Position numbers and translations under genes: made by a program. 64,000 nucleotides of DNA from Puccinellia tenuiflora (Eukaryota > Streptophyta > Magnoliopsida > Poales > Poaceae). Positions 1-12,240 of the stretch are shown in pieces (position 1 is the first letter of the stretch; each line of letters begins with the position of its first letter). The notes under the pieces are model-generated. The model saw nothing but the letters and a program-made list of their open reading frames with translations, was not told where the DNA came from and did no database searches. The DNA is taken from positions 1-64,000 of the forward strand of contig QRDG01001525.1 of assembly GCA_012064385.1 (NCBI GenBank). The letters run 5' to 3'.

Positions 1-3000
1 ATAGAACGTCACAACTGTCTAGCTTGAGAGGTTGCTATCTGTGAAATACTAGGCTGACAGAAAATGTCAAGGTGGGAGAGAACAAGATGTCAGGTTTGAC
101 AGTAATTGAGAAATTGCAAGATATTGTCATGAAAACACAAACAGAAGAGCAATTATGGACTCATCTGCAGTTCCAACTTCTTATGTTCCAAACTGTGAAA
201 ATTTACTCCAATAAACAACTCTATTCAAAACAGTTTGGTGTATTCTAGATGGAGCACAGTACTGCAAGGAATTACAGTGACAAAAGTTAAATGCATGCCT
301 AATAGGAGTAACATAGGCTTAAATAGGAATATGAACAGATGTCTATTGCTCTATCCAAAAAAAATCTAAAGAACATGTCAGATGCTGCATGCCTCTTATG
401 TTCACTGTAAGGAGTTTGTGTCCAGAAACCATTTGATTACCACTCCAGAGTCCAAAACAAACTAGTAATGCATTGACAATAATTCATGGAACTAGTACTC
501 CAAGAATTTGTTGATCTACTTTCAACAATGATGAACAGTAGGAGTAAGTGCATGGTTGGCAGAGAAACTGATTGTGAACAATTTGCAATTAGTACAATCA
601 AATTATACTCCTACTCCTACAATCAGTACTACTCCTACTGTGAACAAGTTTGTTCAGTTTATTTCTTGTAGTACACACGAACATGCAAAAATAATTAATC
701 TCGTAATCTGGACAGTTTTATCTTCACAGTTCATACAAACATGGTTGTATATTTCCACTTCAGTTCATCTACTCCCAGAATTTAAGCTCATATCTAACCA
801 TGCAAATACTGCAACGACCTCATATCCAAACAGTTCATGCTAGCTACAGCAGCAGCAACTTTGAGTTGCTCTGCTCTACTCCATGTTTATTTGCTCTAGG
901 CAACCGGAGTACGGAAGCAAACAAAAAGCTGAATCCACAACATGTTTATTAACTCTGCTCTAGGTCCCACAACAGCAGGGACATCAACCAACAGATACTC
1001 CCTCAAGAACTGATCCCTGATCCAATCCACAAGCACTATAACCATCCCTGGAACTACAAGCATGCAAAACTTGCGGCAGTACAGATGAGGAGAGGGGCAA
1101 AAATAATACCCCGTGAGATTCTCCTCAAACCTCTAATGCGAACTGGTAATTCTAGTTTCTCAGCAACATCTAATTGCAGAGATTCTACGCGGTTTTTTTG
1201 ATATAGGAACAACAGAACAAAATAACAATTGCATGGATGGATGTTAATCTGCTTTTAAAAATCTTACTCGTCATGGATCTTACTCAAACAATTGCATGGA
1301 TGGATGATCATCTGGGAAAGAATGAAAATGATTATGAGCACTGATCCTCAACCTTAACATTCAGATCCAGCTTAAAAATTAATCAAGCATCTACATCATA
1401 AAGAAATCTTCTTTTTCTATCGTTCTTTACAGATTTTCGTACTAACTTTTAGTGGCAAACAATTTTTCCTTCTTCTACCTACTTCTAGTAGAGGGACTCA
1501 CAGCACTCCATTAGGACCAATTATTCAAGAACCGGCAGTTCATCATAACTAAAATAGATTTCATGGCCTGGTTGAATTGCTTTGTGAACACCAGTCTAAA
1601 ATGAAGAAGACATCTTAGACATGTCATTTCTGACCAACTAATCGAGCAACCATCGGCCTCCCTGCAGAATATACCTACAGGTCCTACATTCAGTCGGCAA
1701 GAAAGTTGAGCCAAATACGGTACTACCCCTCCCAGCGTTGCTCTCCTCTGAAACTTAAAAAAAATATACGAAGCATATACCATGGTAGCTTGACATGTGA
1801 TTATCAGCTTCTAATCAAAATTTACTTACAAATAAAAAACTTAAACATACATTATGTAGCCGACTCAAACCTCCATATATCAGCCAACCAGGAAAGACAA
1901 CAAAGGATAAACTTTACTAAAGCGCACCATGTTCACAAACTTTTGCACTCCGTATATCTTTTCTGGTGTCTAGCCATGCTCAGTTATGGGTAAAAAATGG
2001 TCAACCAGAACGTAATGGATGAAACACATGCAAAATGATAAAAAAGTACAAAGGCACACTTCCAATAGACAGGCTCAGGTAGCCTTGTCCAATCTTCCAC
2101 CTCCTCAAAGCCGAGGCAAGGAGAGGGGAACATAACACGTACAACCCATTCAGTTTATTTATAATTTAGTACATATGCATCATAAAATAAGAAGCCGTAC
2201 TTTATGAACTTTTGAACAAAGATGCAGAAGATATAGGGAGTCAGCGAACCGTACTTCATGAACTTACGAACAAAGATGCAGAAGATAAGAGAATCAGCTA
2301 CAGAGCAAGAGAATTGGTACCTTCTGACCGCCACCAGGATCCCTACTTGTTGGATACGGCGCAGGCTGATGATTTAAGCCGCTGCAAGCTTAAGTCCAAG
2401 GAGGGAACTGATCCTATGTGTTACCGTCCCTAGTGACCTCTAACGCTGGATGCAGTCGCCAAGCCATCCGAGCAGACACAATAGTGGCCAGCAGAGGATG
2501 AAAAGAAGCCAAACCAAAGCGTCAGATGCATTTGAAGTTGCACTACCCGTATTAAATACTTGATGTACCACATTTTCTAAAAATTGACCGCAAATATTGG
2601 TTATAGGTCTCAAAGCAAGGTAGACAAAGAAATGAAACATTCTATGTGTTCAAGAAAGGGCAACATCACAGAAGCATGATATAAAATTCCTGTTGCAAGT
2701 TAGATTACATGTCCCCATAATTTAACATAGGCACTGAATTCTTTAATTTCTTACATAACCAAAGTCCTTCAAATAGATCTGCAAAAAGCCTTCACAGATC
2801 AGAACGAATTTGCCAAAGAAACTTGTCTCACATCTAATCTTATTTCCTATTAGTACAAAAACCCAACATTGAATACATGCAAAAAATATAGATATAGTTC
2901 AGACTTGACGAGGTAACAAATGAATAGCTCAGAAATTCAGGCTATTGTTGCTTCAAGCAAAGATATGAAGTTTGATAGAAATTCTTAGCAACATTACATA

Positions 3001-4540
3001 TGGTAAAAATACACGTCAAGACACCCTCCTGCTTGAATAGATTTGGGATAAAAACAAAAAGACCAAAATCCAACTATCGCAAGAACATCTGGGTTAAGAT
3101 CTAGAGGTAGTGACATGCCAAAGCAAGCAAATTTGCTGAACATGAGAACCTATTTATTACCTCAAGCTAAATGAGAGCAATCATCTACAGTTCCGATTCC
3201 GTTAGATTTGAAACTCAGAATCATGCAAGGAAAGCACCGCACTCAAAAGATGATCAAGAACTCTCAACACCTCTAATTGGAACCTTGTACCTGTATACAT
3301 CCAACAAGCATTAGAGGTGTGAATTTGCTCAAAGAACTAAACAGGGTTCATCCTGTAAGCAACGATGCACGCAGAGAGCTATGGGTATTTATGAGGAAGA
3401 TGCAATTAGTTTTATAAGACACATTTTATTGCCTTTTCTTAGTAGTTAGTACCACTAAAAGTGGTTGATGTTGAGACATGGATTTCTTCCAAACAATGGA
3501 ATTCAAATAAAGACGGATAACATATTAAGGTAAGTGGACGAGATGGAATAAATATCTAACTATGGGAAGAAATAGGATGGCATAGCTTAATATAAGACAA
3601 CTTACCGAAATAAGATGGATACCTGTACCTTCTCCTCAGTTAATATCGACTAATACAATTGAGTAAAACTTGTACTACTATGAAGTTGTTGGTGTCACCA
3701 ATGCTAAGGAAAATGAGAATCAAAAGACTGCCCATATGAACAAATGGAGAATTGTAATCTATGCATCAATTCAAACGATCAACATGAAGATCTGTATGAT
3801 TTTACATCTAGGGGAATAGCGAATGTTAATTCTTCTTGAGCTAACTTCTTAATTAATAGTTTAGACAGAAGGAAAAAGTGCACATGCTTCATAGTAGCGC
3901 AGTGGCTTGAACATAGAGAATAAGGAATTTAATTTGGGAACTATAAAAAGTAGCTTGTCGAGACTAAATCAAAGTTAGAAAGTTTACTGTACAGAGCATG
4001 GCCAAAAGCTGCAACAAATATTAATTCTTGTAATACAATAGCATTATTTTAGGACATATTTTTGTATTAGGTGAAATAAAGGGAGAAAGGAAAATTACTA
4101 CAGAATCGTGGGGCTGATGTACCTAGTGCGAACATGCCAATCGAACTGATAGCTTTCGGACACAACCATAACACTGGATCCCTTGCTGCCAGAAAAATAA
4201 CACACGCTCATGCCTGGGTTAACTGTGCTCTACATGTGAAAAATTGAGTTAGATTTTGTCAGTACCAATTCAGATGCAGCAAGAAAGAAATCCAACTCCC
4301 ATTTTTTCAAAAGTACATATAGTATAACGAATTTACTGCATTGATAAATTAGGACTATCGTTGGAACTTATAAATCGAATCTGAAACGCATTATAGAATT
4401 CCACCACATAATTGTTCTCTCCATACATTCACAAGTAGATGTAATCATCTCAGTTTCGCAATGAGGACTTCAACATAGCTAGCTTCCCATTTCATGCAAG
4501 AAAAGTGGACCCGCGCACAAAAGATGTAGTGAAAAACATT
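1..4540. other. AT-rich non-coding stretch, no recognisable gene
   Basis: Only short open frames occur here, with no family motif I recognise on either strand. The stretch has a small run of ACTCCT-like units near 606-640 and a local 54-bp duplication at about 2.2 kb (listed separately). It could be intron or 3' flank of a minus-strand gene starting near 5.9 kb, but I could not find a convincing exon chain. I see no TE terminus before the MITE at about 5.0 kb. Confidence 0.4.
2197..2303. repeat. Two-copy 54-bp imperfect tandem duplication
   Basis: A unit starting GTACTTTATGAACTT at 2197 is followed directly at 2251 by a second unit starting GTACTTCATGAACTT. Both then share AACAAAGATGCAGAAGATA. 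The units differ at several positions, so the duplication is not recent. No coding role is evident. Confidence 0.85.
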
Positions 4541-4542
4541 AC

Positions 4543-4920
4543 CAATATTTCTTTGCGGCCCTGAACCGTATGTTCCTTGCCAGCCTGCAATACGCGCAGA
4601 ATGTGCTACGGGAGACCCTCCCATTCCATCTTCTGGCAACTGCACTTGTCGACGACAGAGTTCAACGAATACCACTATATCATCCCTGCCAATCAGTGAC
4701 ATAATCGCTTGCAGTTGTTGCGACAGCCGACAAGGCCAGGAGGCGACGGTCACAAATAACCAGTTTTGGCCGTGGATTGGACAGGAGCACCATCCGGCGG
4801 CGGCTACAACTATTGGGGTTGGAGTCTGAGTCGGTCGTGGCGCAACAGGTTTTGCGCAGGGAGGTGAGGGAGAGCGCCGTCGAGGGGGCCTCCTCCAATC
4901 ACATGATCCAACCATCTTTG
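4543..4920 (-). other. Weak candidate internal exon of an unidentified minus-strand gene
   Basis: On the minus strand this GC-richer block is preceded by a plausible acceptor (TTTTTTGAATCAG) and followed by a plausible donor (AATATTG then GTAATG). One frame stays open throughout, with a proline/arginine-rich start and no motif I know. An alternative frame has a twin-arginine-like stretch (DRRLLALSAVATTAS) but hits a stop. Joining to the candidate first exon at 5,911 gives an early stop in the obvious phase, so the exon pair is not supported. It may be a fossil or non-coding. Confidence 0.2.
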
Positions 4921-4993
4921 CCTGATTCAAAAAACTAAGAATGCAGCCATTAGTACAAAACAAAGACTTCAGGAAAATACAAGAACGCATGTA

Positions 4994-5096
4994 CTCCCTC
5001 CGTTCCATATTAGATGATTTACAAATAGATGTATCTAGACGTTAAATACATCTAGATACATCTATTTGAAAGTCATCTAAAATGGAACAGAGAGAG
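4994..5096. mobile_element. Stowaway-type MITE (Tc1/mariner)
   Basis: A 103-bp element starts CTCCCTCCGTTCC and ends GGAACAGAGAGAG, giving imperfect 13-bp terminal inverted repeats. The whole sequence can fold back on itself around the centre near 5,040. It is bounded on both sides by TA (4992-4993 and 5097-5098), the expected Stowaway target duplication. The CTCCCTCCGT terminus is the hallmark of Triticeae Stowaways. Confidence 0.93.
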
Positions 5097-6310
5097 TATT
5101 TCTCTAATTAACCATAAGAAGCTAAAAGTAAAGCAAGTTTTATTTGCAACTGTTTGATTCTTCCAGAACATCATAGAAGCAGAATTTTGTGAGAAATCAA
5201 CGCTATACTCATGTGCAAGATAGCCAATTCCTAAAAGAATATCTTCTGCCTTACAAGATAATCCAAAAGTACCATCAGAAAATAAGCGAACTAATCCCCG
5301 GTAAATAAAATAAGAGAATTAATCCGAAATGTTATTTATGCCTAGGATACACCAAAGTTAATCAGCTTCCTTTGTATGATCAAAACTATGCCTTCTAAAG
5401 AGGGCCTCCTTTGGCAGGAGGTCAGAAAATTGTTTCCCAAATTGCTGATCTTAAATTCCCACGATACCACTGCCCAGACCCCTCTGCATACGAAGATATC
5501 TAATTCTACTTCAAAGAAAAATCAACTAGGACTGGCTATAAGCAGCCACAGGATACATATCCAGGGCCACGGGCGGTAAAAGATAAGAAAATCCAGCACC
5601 ATGCCTAACGAAGACGCGACAAATTGTTCTCCATCTCAAAGTTTAGATGCTAACTCAACCTGCTCATATATTTTCCCATCTATGATCGCATAATTACTCC
5701 GATTAGTACTGATGATCGCATCACAGAATCCCAGGTAGACAGGTAGTGTGCCCACACACGCACACCTCGTTCCCCTGAACATGATCCAGATCGATCATGA
5801 AGACATCAGAACTAACAAATCACGCAGCACAATTCCACAACCCTGGTCACGGGAAGAAGAAGGCATCAGCTCACCTCTGAACCCCGGAGCCGCGCCAACC
5901 TCCAGATCCATGTAGCTCGCTGGAGGCTCGCTCGACCCAGGAGTCGTAGAACGATGCGCGGTGGTGAGTTCGGGGTAAGGGCTAGGGTTAGTAGGGGCGT
6001 TAGGGATCGCGTCGTGGGTCGTGTCGCGAGGACGACCGACGTTGAAGGGAGCTGCGGTGGGGGAGACGCAGGAGAGGGTCGCGTGCGGCTGCGGGGTGGC
6101 AGGACGGACGGCGATCGCCGGAGTACGGCAGCATCTCCATTGCGGGCTGTCAGCTGTGGCTGTTGTTCGGTGCGGAAGTGGAGTAGCTCAAAAAAAGAGT
6201 GGAGAAGCGGCGAGACGTCATGGACGACTAGCGAGGGCGGTAACGAGACGATGCGAGATCCAATTTTTCAGGGAACAGGACAATGCCTTTGCTTTGTTAT
6301 GGGTGACTCG
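5097..6310. other. Non-coding flank, GC-rich from about 5.9 kb
   Basis: No supported gene. From about 5,880 base composition switches to GC-rich and contains AGGGCTAGGGTTAG-type (telo-box-like) sequence, as seen in plant 5' UTRs and promoters. This fits the 5' end of a minus-strand transcription unit, but the product is unknown. The Harbinger left terminus starts at 6,311. Confidence 0.35.
5875..5911 (-). other. Candidate first coding exon (12 codons) of an unknown minus-strand gene
   Basis: On the minus strand an ATG at 5,911 opens a frame reading MDLEVGAAPGFR. It is followed at 5,874 by a good splice donor (CAGAG then GTGAGC). GC-rich sequence with telo-box-like motifs lies upstream. I recognise no family and found no in-phase second exon, so this is only a candidate. 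Confidence 0.25.
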
Positions 6311-8281
6311 GAGCAACTCCAGCCGTTGGCCCCCCCAGGCCGAATTGCCGGCGATTTTTTAGTCTTGCTGTGGGGTGCCGGCGGAAAAAAACGGTGTGGG
6401 GCAGCCCGATTTCTAGCCGTGTCGCCCCCCAACCCAACATTTTCCGGCGTTTAATCGTTTTTCGGCGTTTTCCCCCATAGACCCCCATTTTACTAGTAAA
6501 ATCCATTATTTTTTAAGCAAATTTATCATTTGTATCAAATAATTTGACAGAAAAATTATTATAAATTCTTTAACAAATCATAAAATTTAAAACAAGTTTT
6601 TAAAATCAAATTACATAAAACCTAGACCTCGCCTTTGCGCCTCCACAGGTGCTCCACCAGATCTTGCTGCAATTGCTCATGAACTACTGGGTCTCGGATC
6701 TCCTGACGCGTTGCAAGGTAGGCAGTCCATGATTTCGGTACAGGCAGACGCTCGCTCTCCTCTGGATCCTCGCCCACGAGAGGACCATGTCTGAAGTATG
6801 GCACATTCTTCTCCTTCTCATCCACTGGATACTTCCGCTCGCTCTCAATGATCATGTTGTGCAAGATCACACAACAAGTCATCACCTCCCACATCTGATC
6901 TTTCGATCAGGACATAGCGGGATACCGGACAACAGCAAATCGAGCTTGGAGCCCACCAAATGCCCGCTCGACATCCTTCCTGCAAGCCTCCTGGCACTTG
7001 GCAAACCAAGCTTTAGCCGTCTTCGGCACAGGGTTTGAGATGGTCTTCACAAATGTTGACCATTTTGGATAAATACCATCTGCCAGGTAGTATCCCTTGT
7101 TGTAATGATGCCCGTTGATCTCGAAATTCACCGGGGGAGCAATACCTTCAACAAGTTTGGAGAAGACAGGCGAGCACTGCAGGACGTTGATGTCGTTGTT
7201 TGATCCTGGCATTCCAAAGAAGGAATGCCAAATCCAGGTATCATACGAAGCCACTGCCTTAAGTACGACACTTGCAACCGCCTTTGTGCCCTTTGTACAT
7301 CCCCTGCCAAGCAAATGGACAGTTCTTCCATTTCCAGTGCATGCAGTCGATGCTTCCTAGCATCCCAGGAAATCCTCTTGCTTCATTCTCAGCTAGGATC
7401 CGAGCAGTGTCTTCAGCAGTGGGTGATCGCAAATATTCAGGTCCAAATGCGCCAATTACGGCTCTGCAGAACCTGTAGAAGCACTTAAGGATGGTGGATT
7501 CGGCCATGCGCAGATAGTCATCCTGCGAATCAGCTGGAGCTCCATATGCAAGCAATCTCAATACGACCGTGCACTTCTCGCCGTGTACTGGATCGTCGGC
7601 GAAGTAGTCGGCATATAGCATGCAATACCCCTCGGCACGCTGGCGTGCCTTGCTCTTGCGCCGACCTGGTGCCGAACCACCGCGCTTCGGCTATGCATCG
7701 GCGTCGTACAGGCCAGCCAGACAGGCGAGCATCAACAAGTGCTCTTCATCGTCGGCGGCGGCAGAGTCGGCTTCCTCGTCCAGCAGAGCGGCGAGCATCT
7801 CCTCATCGTCGGAGTCCATCGAGGCAAAGCGTCGAACACCTCGCGGGCAGGGTGGAGGCGGATGTGCGCGAAGCTTGACCGCGACGGCGATTCTCGGGTG
7901 GCGGCGGCTGGGGCTGGGAGGGGATACGGCAGAGGGTGTCGTCGCGGTGGTTTGGCGGTGGTTTTGGTGGCGAGCTCGCGGCGGAAGGGAGGAGTCGGTG
8001 CCGGCGACGGGGAGAAGGAGAGGAGGAAAGGACGAACCCGTTCGTGGAAAGGTGCGTTCTCTCGCCGACAGGGGTGGCCCGCGCGGTTTCCCCTTTCGCC
8101 GGCGCCCCCAGGCCGAACCCAGTGCGCTGGGTTCGGCCTGGGACGCCGGATAAAATTTGGCCCAAATCCGGCGAAAAACGAGGCCTTGGGGGGGTCCTGG
8201 GGGCGCGACTACGGGGATAATGGACCGCCGGCGTCGAAAAGTTGTCCTGGGGGCTTCATGGAGGGACGGCTGGAGTTGCTC
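6311..8281 (-). mobile_element. PIF/Harbinger DNA transposon (about 1.97 kb)
   Basis: Perfect 15-bp terminal inverted repeats GAGCAACTCCAGCCG lie at 6,311-6,325 and, inverted, at 8,267-8,281. They match the general GAGCATCTCCA-type termini of grass Harbinger elements. The interior carries a minus-strand Plant_tran/HARBI1-like transposase. I see no clean 3-bp TWA target duplication (left neighbour TCG, right neighbour TCA). The usual second (Myb-like) ORF of autonomous elements is absent, so it is a deletion derivative that cannot move without help. Confidence 0.88.
6622..7819 (-). pseudogene. PIF/Harbinger DDE transposase (HARBI1/Plant_tran family), broken
   Basis: The minus-strand ATG at 7,819 starts an acidic leader (MDSDDEEMLAALLDEE). 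A GRRKSKARQRAEGY linker, a LLAYGAP/DDYLRMAEST block and the catalytic core follow. All three DDE residues are visible: Asp in GSIDCMHW, Asp in GSNNDINVL and Glu in RKDVERAFGGLQARF. The tail WEVMTCCVILHNMIIE is typical. Breaks are an in-frame TAG after the acidic leader, an apparent internal deletion after DDPVHGEK (the family normally has some 50 more residues there), a 1-bp insertion after KGHKGGC near 7,270, and a TGA in place of the conserved Trp before SKDQMWEV. The frame ends with TAG at 6,622. Transposases of this family cut and paste their own element; this copy cannot be functional. Confidence 0.93.
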
Positions 8282-8736
8282 TCAGATAAATTAGGACGCG
8301 GCTACATCGTACGCTGGTATGATTTGGCGATTTCCCAGCTCACCCCGACAACTCTATTACAAGCATGTAAAGAATTCAGACCTAAAAAAAATATAGGCAC
8401 ATCACGAATCTATTACTAGAACATGGTAAGCATCTGATTTGTAGTGGCACTCATTGGTATAAGATTTAAATATACTAGCATTTACCAATCAATTCAATTA
8501 CCCAGAGCAATGACAGTACACAATGAAGTCTCACAACACCAGGAAAGCTTCAGTTTAGGCAACATACCAAAATTGCAACCACATAGCAAGGCAAGGCATA
8601 GCTCCATTGTTCAAGAACTTAATTAGAAAGCAGTACGATAAAAAAGTAGCAAGAGGACATTTACTTTTCGAAGGCATGATCCACAAATCATCAGCGCAGT
8701 CTCCTGGCTTCCTGCTCTGGTGAGCATGTCGCCCTC
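8282..8736. other. Short unique stretch between transposons
   Basis: About 455 bp of AT-rich sequence between the Harbinger terminus and the truncated gypsy LTR. No gene is recognised. A short minus-strand open frame near 8,650-8,735 (containing ALMICGSCLRK, then a GTAAATG donor-like site) is exon-like but too short to identify. Confidence 0.4.
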
Positions 8737-10019
8737 ATGGACCAGTGAGCAAGTGAATATGAAAAGCAAGTAAACGATATAGTAATTAGTGAAAAAAGAT
8801 GGACCGGGGGCCATGACTTTACTAGTGGTGTCACTCCAATAAATAAAACGGGTAAACAAATTATAGTTAGACAATTGACAAGATTATGACACGGGCTTAA
8901 TCTAGCCAAATCAAAGAGTTCAAGGTAATATCCATGTAGGCATCACGACAAATAACAAAGACCGTTGGTCCAACTGCATCTTTATCTAAAAACTCCACCT
9001 AGGGATCGTTATCCAGTCTGTCATCCAACGGTATTAAGTTGCAAGTAACGGATATTTGCATTAAGTAAATCGCATGATGTAAGTAATATTTATAATCACG
9101 TAGACATAAACACCGCTTTTCCCCTTAGTCGCAACAGCACACCCTCGTCATTACATGTTTCTGTCACTCGTGCACAGGCACAAGAGGAGGCATGAACCAA
9201 CTATTTAGCATAAATACTCTCTCTTAAAGATACACACAATCACTTGGCCAAAATAACTACGCATATCGGAGAGCATGCAAGAACATAAATCAACATATAA
9301 GAACCAAGCACAATTTGATCATAACTTCATAATAATCGGATCCCAGCAAACACATCATATAGCATTACAATAATCGATCTTGATCATGTTAGACAGTCCA
9401 CAAGATCATAAAACATGAAGCACAAGGGAGAGAGACAACCATCTAGCTGCTGCCATAGACTCGTAGTCCAAAGTGGAACTACTCACGCATCATCCCGTTG
9501 GAAGGCATGACGATATAGAGCCCTCCGGCAGGGTGCCGGGAACAACTTCAGAATCTCCTCCCCGAATTAGATTTCGAGATGACGGCGGCTTCGGGTGGAT
9601 TTCGTGGAAAATAATCACTATCCCATCAAAATTAGAGCAAATAGGTATTTATGGGCATCGAGATGGGCCGAGGCGACCACTAGGGGGCAGGGGAGGGTCC
9701 CACCCGTGACCCCACCTCAGGCTGCGGCCAGGGGTCGCCTTGGCCTCTGGGTGCCCCATAGGCTGCCCTCTAGTCCAGGTCTTCATCTTGACGAATAAAA
9801 CTTTCCCATAAATTTTCGTCCAATTTCGAGAATATTTTCAGAAGTAGATTTTCTGAAATAAAAAACAACAAAAACAGGGAATTGGCACTGGGCATCTTGT
9901 TAATAGGTTAGTCTAATAAAATGCCTAAAAATGATATAACATGATAGTAAAAACATGTGACAATGACACAAAATAGACATGGATCAATCAAAAATTATAA
10001 ATACGTTTGACACGTATCA
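8737..10019 (-). mobile_element. Truncated gypsy LTR (Athila/Sabrina-like), minus orientation
   Basis: Read on the minus strand it begins TGATACGTGTCAAACGTATT at 10,019. It then runs through the landmarks of this LTR family: aggregate-rich leader, a run ending in ACTAGTG, and the ATGGACCGGGGGCC-type segment near 8,800. It stops at about 8,737, before the 3' third present in the related LTR at 40.2 kb, so roughly 0.5 kb of the LTR 3' end is missing. No internal domain or second LTR is attached. The family name is from memory; the LTR identity itself is clear from the match to the other copies in this window. Confidence 0.8.
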
Positions 10020-10206
10020 GTGCTCGAAGAACAGCAGGGCCAAACCACCTTTATTTCATGGAAGGGGATGACACGGGAGAGGATCTCCATCAGCCATCCA
10101 CCTACCACGATGAGAGTGTCCCCTTTGGCTAACATGGCCCGAGCCGCCATCCACCATTGGAGGACCACCACCCAGCCCTGGAGCCGCTGCCCCAGCTGCC
10201 AACCTC
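10020..10206. other. GC-rich host segment split by the next LTR (left part)
   Basis: A 187-bp GC-rich block sits between two LTRs and seems to continue at 11,991-12,240, beyond the solo LTR. No coding family is recognised in the rejoined pair. On the minus strand the right part contains AAACCCTAG, a motif common in plant 5' UTRs. It may be the relic of a promoter or first exon. Confidence 0.35.
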
Positions 10207-11990
10207 TATGACATGGATCACACGTTCGTTGGGGAACCCCAAGAGGAAGGCATAATGCAGCAAAGCAACAGTTTCCCTTAATTACAAAACCAAGGTCATC
10301 GAAGCAGTAGGACTTGGAGAAGGCCTAGCAACGTGTCAACGGTGCCAGAAAAGGATTGTGACGTGTTGACGTGGACCTGCACACAATCAGGAACGGAACC
10401 AGGAATAGATTATAAGGGGGGCCATTTGCATATAAATTAGTTGGAGGGGGCCATATAGCTAAACTTGAGTAAATTTAGCCCTTACATCTACAAATTAACT
10501 AGTGGGTTCTACAAATTTTTCAGCCTTGGGGGGAGCCATGGCCCCAGCTCGCCCCCCGCTGGTTCCGTCCCTGCACACAATCACAAACAAACTACTTTGT
10601 CCCAACAAAACAGAGAGGTTGTCAATCTCTCCGGCTTGCTGAACACAAAGAATTAAATGTGCAGATGTAAAATATGATGAGAGTGAAATATGACCAGGGA
10701 GCAAGTGATGATGGAAAACTATTGAAACAGTTGTAAATATTGTAGGAAAATAGGACCGGGGTCCACAGATCACTAGTGGTGTCTCTCCAAAAGATACACA
10801 TGATGGATAAACAAATCACAATATGACAATTGACAGAATTGTGGACGCAAAACAATGCTATCATAAAACAATAAAGTTCACCGCTTCATCTAATATGGGC
10901 ATTACATCAAAATACATATACCGTTATCCAACTTCATCTATGACTAATCATCCACCCCGGGATCGCTATCCAGCATGTCACCCAGAAGTATTAAGTTACA
11001 AGCAACAGATCATTGCAATAAGCAAAGTGCATAATGCAAGCAATGTATATAACACAAGAAAATAACACCGCTGTTTTCTCCCTAATGGCAACAACACATT
11101 CATGAGCATAAGCATTTCTGTCAATCGCACTCAGCACACAAAGCCCTGAACACACTATCTAGCATAAATACTCTCTCTGAATATACTAACAATTATTTGG
11201 CCAAAACATCCACTAGCATCGGTGAGCATGCAAGATCATAGATAAAACATAACACATAGATGAACAAGAGTAATAATTTCCACAATTCATCGGATCCATG
11301 CAAACACATCATGTAGCAGTTACAGACAATATGATCTTGATCATGATAGGCTTCTCACAAGATCTAATCAATGGAGTACAAGGAGAAGAGACAACCATCT
11401 AGCTACTGCTATAGACCCGTAGTACCGGGGTGGACTATTCACGCATCACTCCGGAGGCAGGCATAGTGGAGTAGATGCCTCCGGTGATGATTCCCCCCTC
11501 CGGCAAGGTGCCGGAAAGAGATTCATAACCCTCCCGATTTAGGGTTGGTGACGGCGGCGGCCTCAGATGTTTTCTGGAGAATATGATCGGGGTTTTGAGG
11601 GTTTCCACATCGAAGACAATTTATAGGTGAAAGGGCGACTCGAAGAGGCGACGGAGTCGCCCAGGTGGGACCCACGCGCGGCCAAGACCTGGGTCGCGCC
11701 TGGGTGGCGTATGGGGCTTGTGGGGCCCTTGCAGCTCCCCTCCTGGCTCCGTCTTTGTTCCTTCGTGAAAATAATTCACGTAAATTTTCAGATGATTCAG
11801 ATAAACTTCTCCGAACAACTTTTCTGAAACAAAAGGATAGCAGAAAACAGGAACTGGCACTGGGCATCTTGTTAATAGGTTAGTTCCATAAATCATGCCA
11901 AAATGATATAAAACATTATAAAAACATGTAGCACTGATATATAATCAAGCATGAAATATAAAAAATTATAGATACGTCAGAGACGTATCA
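10207..11990 (-). mobile_element. Probable solo gypsy LTR (Athila/Sabrina-like), minus orientation
   Basis: On the minus strand it begins TGATACGTCTCTGACGTATC at 11,990 and runs through the whole LTR, including the 3' end (CTTGGGGTTCCCCAACG) near 10,230. ACCTC is found on both sides (10,202-10,206 and 11,991-11,995), consistent with a 5-bp target duplication around one LTR with no internal domain. That is the outcome of LTR-LTR recombination. The 3' terminus reads ...CATA rather than ...CA, so the left boundary may be off by 1-2 bp. A 184-bp MITE is inserted inside. Confidence 0.8.
10389..10572. mobile_element. Small Mutator-like MITE inserted in the solo LTR
   Basis: The 184-bp insert starts AGGAACGGAACCAGG and ends GCTGGTTCCGTCCCT, giving 15-bp inverted termini with two mismatches. 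It is flanked by the 10-bp direct repeat GCACACAATC (10,379-10,388 and 10,573-10,582). A target duplication of 9-10 bp and no coding capacity fit a Mutator-type MITE. The interrupted LTR sequence is contiguous once the insert and one repeat are removed. Confidence 0.88.
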
Positions 11991-12240
11991 ACCTCCGCTG
12001 CCAACACCATGCCGTCCAGGGCGACACGGTGTAGCGATCGGGGGGCTCCCCGCGGAGAGGATCCAATTCGTGAGGAGGCAGCCCTACCGCCACTGTCGAC
12101 CGAGCAGCAGGGGCGGCGACACGAAGATGAGATGCGCTGGGCGGTGGCTAGGGTTTCCGCCCGAGCCGCCCCCCAAGAGAGCGACGCATGGGCTTTTTTC
12201 TCAAAAAATGGAACACGTGAAAAATCGTTTATTAGATGAA
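11991..12240. other. GC-rich host segment (right part)
   Basis: This continues the block at 10,020-10,206 beyond the solo LTR. It begins with the ACCTC target duplication. It includes ACCCTAGCC-type sequence on the minus strand and short open frames on both strands with no recognisable domain. It might be the first exon/5' UTR of a lost gene. Confidence 0.3.

Noticed and set aside
486..843. Small plus-strand frames rich in Ser/Thr/Tyr
   Set aside because: They arise from the ACTCCT-like low-complexity run and have no supporting features.
4445..5008. 187-codon minus-strand frame starting MERREYM
   Set aside because: Its start lies inside the Stowaway MITE, and it crosses plausible splice sites. 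It is a composite of MITE, intron and a possible exon, not a gene as it stands.
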